Assembly: GCF_032854445.1 (NCBI RefSeq)
Contig: NC_088306.1
Coordinates: 19,441,764-19,505,763 of the forward strand
Origin: Liolophura sinensis
Taxonomy: Eukaryota; Mollusca; Polyplacophora; Chitonida; Chitonidae
DNA: 64,000 bases
Direction of reading: 5' to 3'
Notes under the pieces: generated by a model
Database searches by the model: none
Seen by the model: only the letters and a program-made list of their open reading frames with translations
What the model was told of the DNA's origin: nothing
Shown here: positions 23,270 to 34,180 of the stretch, in pieces
How positions within the stretch are numbered: position 1 is the stretch's first letter
Layout: each line of letters begins with the position of its first letter
Made by a program: the position numbers and the translations under genes

Positions 23270-23692
23270 TACTAAAACACCTGGAATAAGCATTGAGACA
23301 CCAGACATAACTATTGAGACACCAGACATAACTATGAAGTCACCTGACATAACTATCGAGACACCAGACGTAGCTATTAAAACACCAGACATAACTAACG
23401 AGACACCAGACATGACTATTGAGACGCCAGACATAGCTATTGAGACACCAGACATAACTATGAAGTCACCTGACATAACTGTGAAGACACCTGACATAAC
23501 TCACATAACTATTAAGACGCCTGAAATAACTATTGAGACACAAGACATAACTATTGAGACACCAGACATAACTATGAAGTCACCTGACATAACTGTGAAG
23601 ACACCTGACATAACTCATTTAACTATTAAGACACCTGACATAACTATCGAGACACCAGACATAACTATTGAGACACTTGACATAACCAATAG
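23270..23692. repeat. 21-bp minisatellite inside a 249-codon open frame
   Basis: The unit ATTGAGACACCAGACATAAC plus T (21 bp) is repeated about 20 times, with variants (ATGAAGTCACCTGAC, ACTGTGAAGACACCTGAC). The + frame 23061-23810 stays open and gives heptapeptide repeats IETPDIT / MKSPDIT / VKTPDIT. The non-repeated ends resemble no known protein, and a GTAAGT donor-like site lies inside the frame at 23091. It is more likely a minisatellite than a coding exon. Confidence 0.88.
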
Positions 23693-23699
23693 TCTGGGG

Positions 23700-24720
23700 A
23701 GTCAAAATTTCAAGTGTTCAAATCACACTACAGGGCTTTTAAGGTGTGTGATAATCATATGTAAGATGACGGTCAGCTACAGGACCATTATGATAAAAAT
23801 GTTATCTTGAGCAGTGTAAAATTGGGTAGTGCTAAGGTTTGATCTGGGTCTCTTTTGAACCCCATGTGGTGTATATGGTCATCAATAGTTTGGGCGCAAA
23901 AAGCAAAAACATGCCCAGTGTAGTGGGTTTTTGTGTTGAACCATTGTTGATAGGCTTTATGAGGTTATTTATTTAACATTGTTGTCTTATCTCTCTAACT
24001 GGGATGAGAAACTAATAATATTCAAACCAACTAAATACTTATCAGAGCACGTACCTGGTATGGGTGCCCAAAATTTCATCAAAGATGAGGAAAGAGTCAA
24101 AGGTAGTTCGGCACATTGACACTACTAATTTCATGTACATATACATGTAGGCATTTGTTGAGGAGAAATTGAGGTGTGGTAGTTGGCCAGTGGTCCCAGA
24201 ACATCGTCAGCATTCGTTGAAGTTTACGCGATTTGACGCAAAAACATTCTTTTGTCGTTCTTCATCGTGTTTCTGTATAAACCCTGCCGGTAGTGAGGTA
24301 ATGATGTATTCCCCTGAATCTGTGAGATTATTTTTGCATCCGACCTGAATGTTGTCAAGTGACAGCTAAACAGATTTTATTTTTACTTATTTATTCACAA
24401 TATTTCATCTACATTTTGCCATGTGGAGAAATTGTCCACTTTTACAGCATTGATCATAGTTGAACACGGATGGAGGAAACCACTGGCTGAATACCCTCCT
24501 GACTTAAAGCTACATCCAAATCTGATAACATTTTGAATAGAGCATTGGCAAAAGCCAAAGATTGATTGTTTGTGGCTACTGCAAGAGCAATCAAGACACC
24601 CTGGGAGAATGATCCCCGTCTAAAGGGCATTATGAGTGTTGGATGTAATTTATGCGTCTTTTGGAGTTCTATATTGGAGACGAGCTTAACTCTGATTGGA
24701 TAACCTCCAACTTTTGCAGG
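23700..24720. other. Intergenic or intronic sequence
   Basis: No gene recognised. Small frames overlap on both strands. Confidence 0.45.
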
Positions 24721-24721
24721 T

Positions 24722-24757
24722 ACCCTCCCCCCCCCAACACACACACACACACACAAA
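24722..24757. repeat. C-run followed by (AC)n microsatellite
   Basis: A run of C is followed by about eight AC units. Confidence 0.85.
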
Positions 24758-24878
24758 TGTAATCTTTTATAATATTGATCAAGACAGGCAAGTGCTCTCA
24801 CAAGATGTCTGTACATGTACTGACATGCAGTGTAATCATTGTGATGGCTAGAGTGGTTGCATGGCCATTTTATACAAC

Positions 24879-25105
24879 TACCGTAATTCCTCAACCTTTT
24901 CACATATGAAAGAAAAAAAAACAGCTTTCAGTGCAACTTTTGCACATTTCAAATTTGATTTTGGAGACAAATCTACATTGGTTGGATTGGCCATTTCAGA
25001 GCTTAACCAAAAGTGTAATTTTATCAATCTACACAGCATAATGCCTTCAGAATATACTGGAATAAACATCTTGCAAACATTTGAAAAGCTTGAAGAATTA
25101 CAGTA
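24879..25105 (+). mobile_element. MITE family M1, intact copy
   Basis: About 227 bp. The ends are inverted copies of each other: TACCGTAATTCCTCAACC at the left, and GCTTGAAGAATTACAGTA at the right, which reads TACTGTAATTCTTCAAGC in reverse. TA at each edge suggests a TA target site, as in Tc1/mariner-type elements. The interior contains TTGATTTTGGAGACAAA and GGTTGGATTGGCC, shared with the copies at 28.8, 35.1 and 54.7 kb. A + frame runs through it by chance. No transposase is present, so movement would need an autonomous partner. Confidence 0.85.
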
Positions 25106-25109
25106 GTAC

Positions 25110-25800
25110 AAATCCAGGATAGATTGGGGTTTTCAGAAAGGGCAAACTTTAGCAGCCTGTAGAAAGTTGTCCAATATTAATTCACCGAATAGAACGAAGC
25201 CATAATTGGAGTCATTTCCGTTGCCTTCATGTGGTAATGTTCAGTTTTGATTGTCTTGTCGCAATCTTCGTCTGAATGTCTAGATCTGTGATTTGTTTTC
25301 CTGTATGAGATCAGTCTGGATTGGAAGGGATTAAGATGTATGTGCCTTAGATCCTTATTTAAATATATCTACTACACAGGACGTAGAACAGGACCATGTT
25401 TTTTCTGTCAGGGACCAGCATGGATTAAGGCTATAAAGCTTGAGGGTCATGAAGTGTATAAAGCCTGTTCATTTTTGTTTTCCTAGACTGAATGGAATTT
25501 ATTTGTTTGTTTTATATAATCGCCATGCACTCGAAATTTTTCACTTATATGATTTCCTCCTGTTTTTTAGGTGTGGGAAATCAGAGTGCCAGGGATAAAT
25601 TATTGAGGTGTATCATGACATGCTCTCCTATGTCCAACCCTCATCATATTGGTGGGAGGAAAGTGGTCACTAAACTTCATGCAAGACCAAACAAGGAAAC
25701 ACCTTCAGAGGGTTTTTTTTTACCAGAAAGACTGCTACAAGAAGACACAGTATACATGCACACACACACCTAATGACTCCTCCTGGTCAAAAATTGTACA
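25110..25800. other. Intergenic or intronic sequence with a degenerate SINE B fragment
   Basis: A weak SINE B-like tail lies at 25495-25555 (TTATTTGTTTGTTTTA then CACTCGAAATTTTTCAC). No gene recognised. Confidence 0.45.
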
Positions 25801-25821
25801 CGTATAACGGATCACCCAAAG

Positions 25822-25912
25822 CATACATACATACATACATACATACATACATACACGCATACCTACACGCACACATACACGCATACACGCACACACATAC
25901 ATACATACATAC
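25822..25912. repeat. (CATA)n microsatellite with CACA/CGCA interruptions
   Basis: Eight or more clean CATA units are followed by ACACGCATACC variants and a second short clean block. Confidence 0.93.
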
Positions 25913-25914
25913 CA

Positions 25915-26615
25915 GAAAATTCCCACGCTTATTCCAACCCCTCCCCCCGCCCCCCACCGCTTTAAAAATGGAAATGGAAGCTTGCAATCTGAGAAATTCT
26001 GTCAAAGAAAAAGATTGATGCAAAACAGCAGGCAACTTAATCACTCGGCCAAGTTCCAAACTCACATTGGAATTAAAGTGCTATGTTTTGTTGGAAAAGA
26101 AGACACAGGGAATAAATGTAGTGTCACTCACACCTGCTGTCAATCCATCACTTTATCACTCAGTTATGTTTTTACTTTACTAACACACCTGACAAAGTTT
26201 TCTAGAGTAAGTGTCAAAATAACTGGAGATGCTGTTTTAGTGTTGTGTCTGTCAATCACTTTAGTAGTCAGTCAGTCGTGCTGTATGATTGTGAAGAACC
26301 TTTATGGAGCAATTTCAGAGTAGATGTCAGAATAGCTGTAATTTATGTCTTACTGTTTCACCTGGGGTCGACTAATCACAATGTCAGTCAGGCATTGTGT
26401 GTGTGAGGTGGTTATAACTTAGTTCAGGGACTGTTTGGCTGTTAATACTGTTCTTCTGGCCAAGTGTGATTGGCAGTGGCCAATGGGTCAAATCCATCTC
26501 TCCTCACTGTTGTAGCTGGAGGTTTTGTTTGTTAACCTGGCAAAGGGCATGGGTTTTCACTGGACACTTATTTTTTTTTTATTCCTCTTTTATTTATTTA
26601 AAATCCCCTTTCTTT
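25915..26615. other. Intergenic or intronic sequence
   Basis: No gene recognised. A few CAGTCAGT words near 26250-26275 foreshadow the array that follows. Confidence 0.45.
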
Positions 26616-26619
26616 TTTA

Positions 26620-27340
26620 CCATCAAATCAGCCTGTCAGTCAGTTAGTCATACCATCAATCAATCACCTAGCCAGTCAGTAAGTCAGTCATACTTTTGAT
26701 CAGTCAGCCAAACAGTCATACAGTCTGTCAGTCAGTCAGTCAGTTAGTTAGCCTTGTACTGCCAAATCAGTCAGTCAGACAGTCAGCCAAACAATTAGCC
26801 TGTCAATCCGTCTGTCAGCCAGTCAGTCAGTTAGTTAATTAGCCTTGTACTGCCAAATCAGTCAGTCAGACAGCCAAACAATTAGCCTGTCAATCTGTCT
26901 GTCAGCCAGTCAGTCAGTTAATTAGCCTTGTACTGCCAAATCAGTCAGTCAGACAGTCAGCCAAACAATTAGCCTGTCAATCTGTCTGTCAGCCAGTCAG
27001 TCAGTTAATTAGCCTTGTACCGCCAAATCAGTCAGTCAGACAGTCAGCCAAACAATTAGCCTGTCAATCTGTCTGTCAGCCAGTCAGTCAGTTAATTAGC
27101 CTTGTACTGCCAAATCAGTCAGTCAGACAGTCAGCCAAACAATTAGCCTGTCAATCTGTCTGTCAGCCAGTCAGTCAGTTAATTAGCCTTGTACTGCCAA
27201 ATCAGTCAGTCAGACAGTCAGCCAAACAATTAGCCTGTCAAGTTATCTGTCTGTCAGCCAGTCATAATATCAGTCAGACAGTAATACCGTCAGTCAGCCA
27301 GTCATACTGTCTGTCAGCCATTCATTCTGTCAGTCAAATA
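26620..27340. repeat. CAGT-type array with an 87-bp higher-order unit
   Basis: Built from CAGTCAGT, CAGCCAGT and CAGACAGT words. A larger unit marked by TTAGCCTTGTACTGCCAAAT recurs at 26751, 26842, 26925, 27012, 27099 and 27186. After two irregular steps (91 and 83 bp) the spacing settles at exactly 87 bp. Same word set as the array at 0.3-1.8 kb. Confidence 0.92.
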
Positions 27341-27645
27341 GTCAACCAGTCATACTGTCAGTCCTTCTTCCTGTCAGTGAGACTCGTACTGTCAGTTAAA
27401 TAGTCAACCAGTCATACTGTCAGTCATTCATCTAGTCAGTGAGACTAGTACTGTCAGTCAAATAGTCAACCAGTCATACTGTCAGTCCTTCTTCCTGTCA
27501 GTGAGACTCGTACTGTCAGTTAAATAGTCAACCAGTCATACTGTCAGTCATTCATCTAGTCAGTGAGACTAGTACTGTCGGTCAAATGGTCAACAAGTCA
27601 TGCTGTCAGTCGTTTTGTCAGTCAGAAAAACAGTCAACCAGTCCT
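27341..27645. repeat. 62-bp tandem array with alternating unit types
   Basis: GTCAACCAGTCATACTGTCA recurs at 27341, 27403, 27465, 27527 and 27589 (62-bp steps). Units alternate between GTCCTTCTTCCTGTCAGTGA and GTCATTCATCTAGTCAGTGA variants, so the true period is a 124-bp dimer. Confidence 0.92.
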
Positions 27646-27649
27646 TGAT

Positions 27650-28805
27650 ACATGTTGTTCTGGGCATGCCTGGTATATGATAGATGTGGTGAATATCCAC
27701 GGGGTCTTGGACACAAACAACTGCTACGTTGAAGGATGGCTCGGTAGTTGTAGGCACCTACATATAAGGCTGATGTAGGGCTGACTGAGTAGGGTTATTA
27801 GTCAGACCTGCATCCCTGAGACCACGGGTTGCATGCCTATGGGGAAATTAGCGAAATTAAGCTAGCCATAGGTGTACCGTTTAGCCAACCAGACGTCAGG
27901 AGGTTGGGGTTCTAGTATGTGTAGAATGTTAGTGAGGCTTGCGAAACAGGATGTTCAAACACTTTTTGAAATCATTTTGTGTGAAAAGAGTGTCTGGATT
28001 TCATTTTTACTAGCTGTCCCATATTAAAAGTTCTGATAACAGGGAGTCCAAAGACCTCTGTAATTTTCTAATTGATCCAACTGGGTGAGTGGATAGGTAA
28101 CTGGTTAGCCCTAATGTTTGTGGTTTTGATCATGGCTGAAAAAAAATGACTTAAAACTGTTTTAAATCACCTTTTTATTTTTATTTTACCGGTTTTATTG
28201 TCCAAAAGACATGTGTTGACCACCAGTAGTGAGCTACTGTCTTGTCTGTAGTTTGTTGGAGGTACATGTATATCTTTGAGTGATAATGGAACTGCATGTT
28301 CCACAAGGTTGGCAAATTTTAGAAACAAACTATATATTCTCTTTTTGGTTATGAATAAAGATGGTTATATTCAGAATTATTGTCTTAAGAATGTTTACAA
28401 GGGTACGTAAAAGCGATAAAATCAAAGAGCAGCCTGAATATAAAATCATTTCCCATCTGTATTCATGCTTTTGAGTTTAAAAACTTGTTATGTATTCTGC
28501 TCAGAAAATTGATACACAGACATTGATAGAGTTCATATGCTAAGTACTGTAAGCTTTAGTGAATTTTTGTCTCAAACTTTTTCACTAAACCATGCATTAT
28601 GCAAACATTCTGTATATTTAACCAAACAACCAGTTACATAGGCTACTCATCATGGGAATGTTATATTGTCCATACCAAAGCATGAACAAATAAGGTCCGC
28701 AGTATAACTGAATGGTAGTGGAGTGCTGGAAGCCTGCTATAAGTGAGCTAGTCATTTGTCACTAAGAATGTTTAACGTTGTTGGTATAGCACATTATTTG
28801 TTTTA
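27650..28805. other. Intergenic or intronic sequence
   Basis: No gene recognised. AT-rich toward the right end. Confidence 0.45.
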
Positions 28806-28807
28806 TA

Positions 28808-29296
28808 TACCTTAATTCTTCAACCTTTTTGCCTTTCAGTGCAATTCATGCATATTTTTAATTTGATTTTAGAGACAAAACTACATTTGTCGGTTTGGCC
28901 AGTTTCAGGGCTTCACAAAAAGTGTATTTTGAACACAGAAAAATGCCTTCAGAATATACTTAAGGAAACACCTTGCAAACATGCCAAAAGATTGATTGAT
29001 TTATCTATTTATTTATTTGATTGGTGTTTTACGTCGTACTCAAGAATATTTCATTTATATGATGGCGGCCAGCATTATAGTGGGTGAAAACCGGCCAGAG
29101 CCCGGGTGGGGGGGTGGGTGGGGGGAACTCACAACCATCCGCAGGTTGCTGACAGACCTTCCCACGTACGACCGGAGAGGAAGCCAGCATAAACTGGGCT
29201 TGAACTCAGAGCGACCGCATTGGTGAGAGACTCCTGGGTCATTATGCTGCGCCAGCGCGCTAACCAACTGAGCAAAAAGATTGAAGAATTACAGTA
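28808..29296 (+). mobile_element. MITE M1 copy split by a SINE B
   Basis: The left part (TACCTTAATTCTTCAACC, GGTTTGGCCAGTTTCAGGGC, ATGCCTTCAGAATATACTTA) runs to 28995, and the right terminus (GATTGAAGAATTACAGTA) resumes at 29275. The interior is homologous to the 24.9 kb copy. The break is the SINE described in the next entry, so the MITE is the older of the two. Confidence 0.85.
28996..29274 (-). mobile_element. SINE family B inserted in the MITE, 10-bp target duplication
   Basis: The 10-mer aaaagattga at 28986-28995 is repeated at 29275-29284. On the - strand the element reads from GCTCAGTTGGTTAGCGCGCT through a GAGTTCAAGCCC box B and the central block to TTGAGTACGACGTAAAACACC and an AAAT tail. 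The first dozen bases of the tRNA-like head are missing. A G-rich stretch (29105-29125) is an expansion of the GGGCTCTGCCCGGG region. Confidence 0.93.
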
Positions 29297-29708
29297 GTAG
29301 TGCTGGCAGCTTGTGTGAAGTGTGGACTACCATATTCCATTGAAAAAAGATGTAACTGTACAGGAAACTGCCAGAAGTCATTTTGACAAGCACAGATTGG
29401 ATCTACCACAGACTTTATAGCTGTTGCTGAACACATAAATACAACATGTGCTTGGAGCTGGCACTCAGGGCTGCGAGAGAATTTAGCGCGTGGGACCATT
29501 GCTGCAGTCAACAGTTCATTTGTCATGTTCGTGAATGTTTTAGTGATGACTCACAGCAGGTGATGCCTGCAGTAGGCATTGCATGGAAAAACGAGTAGAT
29601 CTGTTAATAAGAGCCCATGAATCTTACACAAATGATTGTTCTGGTAAGCCATTTCAGATCGGGGATCAAATTTAAAGAATACGTGAAAAGGTTCTTATAT
29701 TGTAAAGA
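29297..29708. other. Unique sequence
   Basis: No gene or repeat recognised. Confidence 0.45.
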
Positions 29709-29932
29709 GAAGAGCGCTTGGGGTTTAATGTCATACTTAACAAGTTTTCAGTCATGTGAATGCTTAGAGTCCAGGTATTGTGCCTCTTTTTTTGCAGGAC
29801 GGACTTCTACTGCTCTTCTAGTGCTGCTTCACTGAACTCCAGGCGAGGAAGCCACAACTTTCTCTTTTAAGGTCTTAGGTGTGACACATCCCAGGATTGA
29901 ACCTGGATCTACTGCCCTCGAAGTGGACGCAA
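29709..29932 (-). mobile_element. SINE family A, longer copy
   Basis: The + strand shows GCTTGGGGTTTAATGTCATA then CTTAACAAG (complement of the tail core). It continues past the point where the micro-insertions stop, through ACTTCTACTGCTCTTCTAG, to CCCAGGATTGAACCTGGATC, whose complement has a box B-like sequence. This supports a tRNA-derived head for family A. Confidence 0.7.
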
Positions 29933-30690
29933 AATGAAGGATCTTTTGCCAAGAAAAATAGAAAATTGTTTCCCTTTTTGATGCATACTTTATATTTCTT
30001 AATACCTCCTCTATTTTATGCATATTTTCTGTCAATGATCGGAAATGACGTCATCGATGAACATTTGTTCAAAATGAAGAACCACCTTATCACCCCATCT
30101 TTGGGCTGTCCCCCACCCCCCAACAAAGTCGTTTTCACAGCTATCACAGTTGACGTCACCACTGTGGGCTACTTAATTTCCTGATTGGTTGAATTTTTTA
30201 ATCTTACGCTTTCCGAGAGGTTAATAAATTATCTTGTTATCATCAAAATATTAAACTATTGTGATTACAAAACTCCAGTGGGATTGGCTGACAGTTCTTT
30301 TGATGGAGGCCGGTCAGAACGTAGTCTGTTTGATCTGTTTTTCATGAATAGTGTAGCGATGTCAAAGGACCAATTTTGTAATGTACTTTATTTGTGATGT
30401 GACCTACAAGTGTTAACACAGCCGGAGTGAATCATGCTATTGGCTGATCAAATATTGATATGCATTTGTTGAGTTTGGTCATAAGGGAATGGCAGCCTTT
30501 TTGCTGTCTAACTGGAGCATGCCAGTATATTGTTGAAAAATGATTTTTCTGCCGTGAATTTTTGCATTACTAACTGGATAGAGATGGATTTATTTTCACT
30601 TGATTAAGCAAACATGATGCACTTGATGGGGCCCTTTCTGGCTAAGGGTTGAAGCAAGTTCTCCTATGAAACCACTGTCCCTTAACAAAT
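29933..30690. other. Intergenic or intronic sequence
   Basis: No gene recognised. The small + frames at 29897-30397 lack any recognisable feature. Confidence 0.45.
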
Positions 30691-30697
30691 GACATAT

Positions 30698-30800
30698 AAA
30701 TACCCACCATAATGCTGGCCCCCATTGTATACTAATCTGAGCCAAATAGTCTTGATTATGGCGTAAAACACCAATCAAATAAATAAATAAATAAATAATG
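30698..30800 (+). mobile_element. SINE family B, 3' part
   Basis: CCCACCATAATGCTGGCCCC, AAATAGTCTTGATTATGGCG, TAAAACACCAATC and a tail of five AAAT units. The head is absent or too diverged. Confidence 0.85.
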
Positions 30801-30834
30801 CAAAAATAACGTAATGATTCATAGGATTACTGGA

Positions 30835-31055
30835 GTGGCCTAGTGGAAAGTGTGCTAGGGCAGCACAGTAATTAAAGAGCCTCTCACCAATGTTATTGCT
30901 GTATAGCATGTGATGACTTCCTCTCTGTTGGCATGTGGGAAGGTCTGCAGCGACCTACAGATCGCCTTCGTTACCCCCCACCCCGGGCAGAAAGACTGTT
31001 TTTTTCACACCATAATGCTGGTCGCTGTCATTAAGTGAAATATTCTTGAGCATAA
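30835..31055 (+). mobile_element. SINE family B, degenerate long copy
   Basis: A head-like GGCCTAGTGGAAAGTGTGC, TCTCACCAATGTTATTGCTG, CATAATGCTGGTCGCTGTCA, then GTGAAATATTCTTGAGCATA. It lies tail-to-tail with the next copy. Confidence 0.8.
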
Positions 31056-31059
31056 AACT

Positions 31060-31310
31060 ATTATTTGATTGGTGTTTTACGCCATACTCAAGAATATTTC
31101 ACTTATATGATGGCGGCCAGCATTATGTTGGGTGGAACCAGGCAGAACCCGGGGGAAACCCACGACCATCCCCAGGTTGCTGAAAGACCTTCCCACATAC
31201 GGACGGAGAGGAAGCCAGCATGCGCTGGACTTGAACTCACAGGGATCGCATTGGTGAGAGACTACTGGGTCATTAACCAACCGCTAACCAACTGAGCCAC
31301 GGAGGCCCCC
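31060..31310 (-). mobile_element. SINE family B, near full length
   Basis: The - strand reads GGGGGCCTCCGTGGCTCAGT then TGGTTAGCGG (box A), GTGAGTTCAAGTCCAGC (box B), the full central block, and GTGAAATATTCTTGAGTATG then GCGTAAAACACCAATC. The AAAT tail is very short here because it abuts the tail of the upstream copy. Confidence 0.92.
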
Positions 31311-32169
31311 ATATTGTTGTGAATTTGTGAATATTCATGTATGGCTGTGCATGGCAAATACCACATTGATGGTATGCTGTCAGCCAGTCAGATGTGTGGC
31401 AGTGTTTTGCGCACCCAATTTTATAAAGTTTTGAAATCAACTCCCTAAAATTTTCAATCTAATGTGACAGAGATATTAAAGAGATGGGCTGCTGGATTTG
31501 TTAAAATTTTTGGTTGTCAACACCCGAACTGTCAGTTTGAGATTAACACACTCGTGTATGGTGCATAAGAGCTAAGTTTCATATGAATATCAACATATAT
31601 AGGGTTGTAAAGACCAGTGCTTGTCATTCTGTCTCTCCTGTATAAAGCATCCCTGGCCTAAACTAGCCAGGCTATGGTCCTGTATAGGCTGTCTGCCGCT
31701 CTTCAGTCTTAAGCCGTTTGGACGTCAATCATGGGAAGGTGTTTCCTACCACATAATGGACTAATTCACTGTACATGTATTTACCAGGTTTCGCAGGCGG
31801 GGAATATGATCATTATGACAGAACGCAGGAATTACAGGAGCAGCTTAGTAATTGTAGTGGCAGAGGAATTATAGGTCTCTTTCTCACCTTTATGAGCTAG
31901 TCTGTGTGGTTATGACTGTGGCTGTGGATGCGTAACTTGTGATCAATAAAGACTGTGTGAACCTTGATGCAGGGAGACTATAACGCCCTCCCCCCAGCAC
32001 TAGTCTCCCCCCCCCCTCCCCAACCTAATGCACACAAACACACACACAACACTGCAGCCCATTGTCCTTGCTCCTGTTGTTCTACCATCCGCAGACTCCC
32101 GGATACAGTGGTGACGCTGCATGTAGCTCAATAAGCTGTGACCATACTCTACACCTCATTGCATGGTCT
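31311..32169. other. Intergenic or intronic sequence
   Basis: No gene recognised. C-rich and (AC)n-like stretch near 31988-32048. Confidence 0.45.
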
Positions 32170-32365
32170 TCAAAACAATTTATTTATTTATTTATTTATT
32201 TATTTATTTCTTTGATTGGTGTTTTACGCCATACTCAAGAATATTTCACTTACACAATGGCGGCAAGCATTATGGTGGGTGGAAACCGGGCAGAGCCCGG
32301 GGGAAATCCACGACCATTCGCAGGTTGCTGACAGACCTTCCCACGTACAACCTCCTCAAAACAAT
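32170..32365 (-). mobile_element. SINE family B, 5'-truncated, 10-bp target duplication
   Basis: tcaaaacaat at 32170-32179 and 32356-32365 flanks 176 bases: a long AAAT tail, the core, and the central block up to GGGAAGGTCTGTCAGCAACC, ending just before the box B region. It is truncated at a different point from the full copies, as expected from incomplete reverse transcription. Confidence 0.93.
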
Positions 32366-33367
32366 GCTATATATAAGAATAAATTAATGATAAAGGCGCC
32401 CTTGAAAAATTCTTTGTGTGGGGGTGACCCAACCCCATGAGAAAAATGGCAAAGGTCAGTAGGGAATTTTAATTTTCATATTTTGGGATATTTCATTTCT
32501 ATTATTATAGAAATTAAGCATTGAGAGATAAATAACAAGAAAAGAAATTCTATCGAAAGCCTGTGAAAAACACTGATACTTTTAATGATGACCTGGGCCC
32601 AGGAGCATGAAGCTATCAGAATATCATCCAGACATCAAAGAAGAAAGACATCAATCAGATTTTCAATCATTAAATTTGGTATCTTCCTTTCTGTTATTTT
32701 AGCTGAAATTTGTTGAACAATAACTTGCCCCGAATTTACATTGTCAAGCTGTATTTTGACCCTTGTTACATAAGAAGTAACAATTGTAAAGTGATTTTAA
32801 ATTTTGACCGAAGTCTAAAATTAGTTTATGATCTCGGGGGGCCAGGTACTTCGGCTTTACTCTGGCAAACTTCCTGACTGAAACCCATAAAGCTTGGAGA
32901 ACTCTACTTCCATTGGGGAAAGGCTGATATCCATGGAAGACCAAATGAATGATGTTGCATGTAAAGGCCTCTATAGTCCTTCCTGACCATTTCTGCACAC
33001 ACTGACTGTATTCACATTCTGAACATACTATATCTGTCCTCTATATACATACGTTGCTGACACACTAACCACCTCAGTCAATGGACATCCTGGAACCAGA
33101 ATTAGTCATATCCACATAACCCCTGGGGGCAAAGGGATTGGTACATGACCATGACATGATGGCAGTTTCTGTCCAATCACAGCATTTCCAGGAAGTGTGC
33201 GACTTAACAGCTTTTTACTTTTTCTTTCTCCCAGTGCATAACTTCCTGTTCTGAGGCTGTATTTTATAGAGACAGGAGATTTTGAACTCTAGCCAGTCAC
33301 CATTTCCAGGCCTAGACAATACAGAAGCGAAATAAAAGCTACCTTCTCCTATATGTAGGTAGAGTTA
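32366..33367. other. Intergenic or intronic sequence
   Basis: No gene recognised. The 84-codon - strand frame at 32744-32998 has no identifiable domain. Confidence 0.45.
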
Positions 33368-33614
33368 TGGGCAAGGTAGCCTTTGTGGTTAGATTGTAAC
33401 TGCTGCACAGTAGCTCTCACCAAAGTAGTCGTTGTGAGTTCAAATCCAGCTCATGCTGGCATCCTCTCTGGTTGTATGTGATTGGATCTGTCGGCAACCT
33501 GTGAGTGGTCATGGGTTTCCAACGGGATCTGCCCAGTTTCCTCCCACCATGATTGTGGCCGTTATCATGTAAGCTTTTGTAGGGCATAAAGTTACCAATC
33601 AAATAAATAAATAT
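33368..33614 (+). mobile_element. SINE family B, near full length but diverged
   Basis: A degenerate head (TTATGGGCAAGGTAGCCTTT), GTGAGTTCAAATCCAGCTCA (box B), CCCACCATGATTGTGGCCGT and a CCAATCAAATAAATAAATA tail. Confidence 0.88.
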
Positions 33615-33841
33615 GTATATCTGAGTATATATTCAGATCAGGCCTCAGTATGTTACAGACTGATAATCATCTGATTGTGTGTGTTTAACATACAGCACTT
33701 ATCATGCTTATTAGCATACACAGAGCTGTTCATTCTGCTTTGAAAACAAGCCTAAGATATTTTCCCTTTAATTGATCTTCACTGTTTAGTTATTTTCAAA
33801 GAACTTACATGTACCAAGAAGTTCAAGATTTGCCAATTTAA

Positions 33842-33885
33842 GAGTAGGTCGTAAGACACCAGTCAAATAAATAAATAAATCAACA
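33842..33885 (+). mobile_element. SINE tail fragment
   Basis: GTCGTAAGACACCAGTCAAA followed by three more AAAT units. No convincing target duplication, but the size resembles the other tail-only insertions. Confidence 0.55.
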
Positions 33886-33924
33886 TTTACGATGTTATGT
33901 ATACCATTGAACTTCCCAGTAATA

Positions 33925-34015
33925 GGGGCTGTGGCATAATGGCCCATTCAAGAATAGTTTTGGGATTTACCTCTGACCAATATGGTCACTGGTTCAAATC
34001 CAGTTCATGTTAGTT
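33925..34015 (+). mobile_element. tRNA-like SINE head without tail
   Basis: GGGGCTGTGGCATAATGGCC (box A-like) and CACTGGTTCAAATCCAGTTC (box B). The sequence then loses similarity. It looks like a 3'-truncated or decayed SINE rather than a tRNA gene, since no acceptor stem closes. Confidence 0.5.
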
Positions 34016-34180
34016 TTGTTTATGGCCTTTAGTCAGGCTACTTACACTGGTGGCCTTTACACTTTACCTGGACTACCTTTATATCAGTGTTAATTTACAA
34101 GTGATGTTGTACGAGTGTATATTTGTTTAAAGATAATATACCAAAGAAACACAGCTTGTGTTAATTAGAACTCCACTTAC

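Noticed and set aside
33925-34015. tRNA gene
   Set aside because: Box A/B similarity matches the SINE B head, and no cloverleaf forms.
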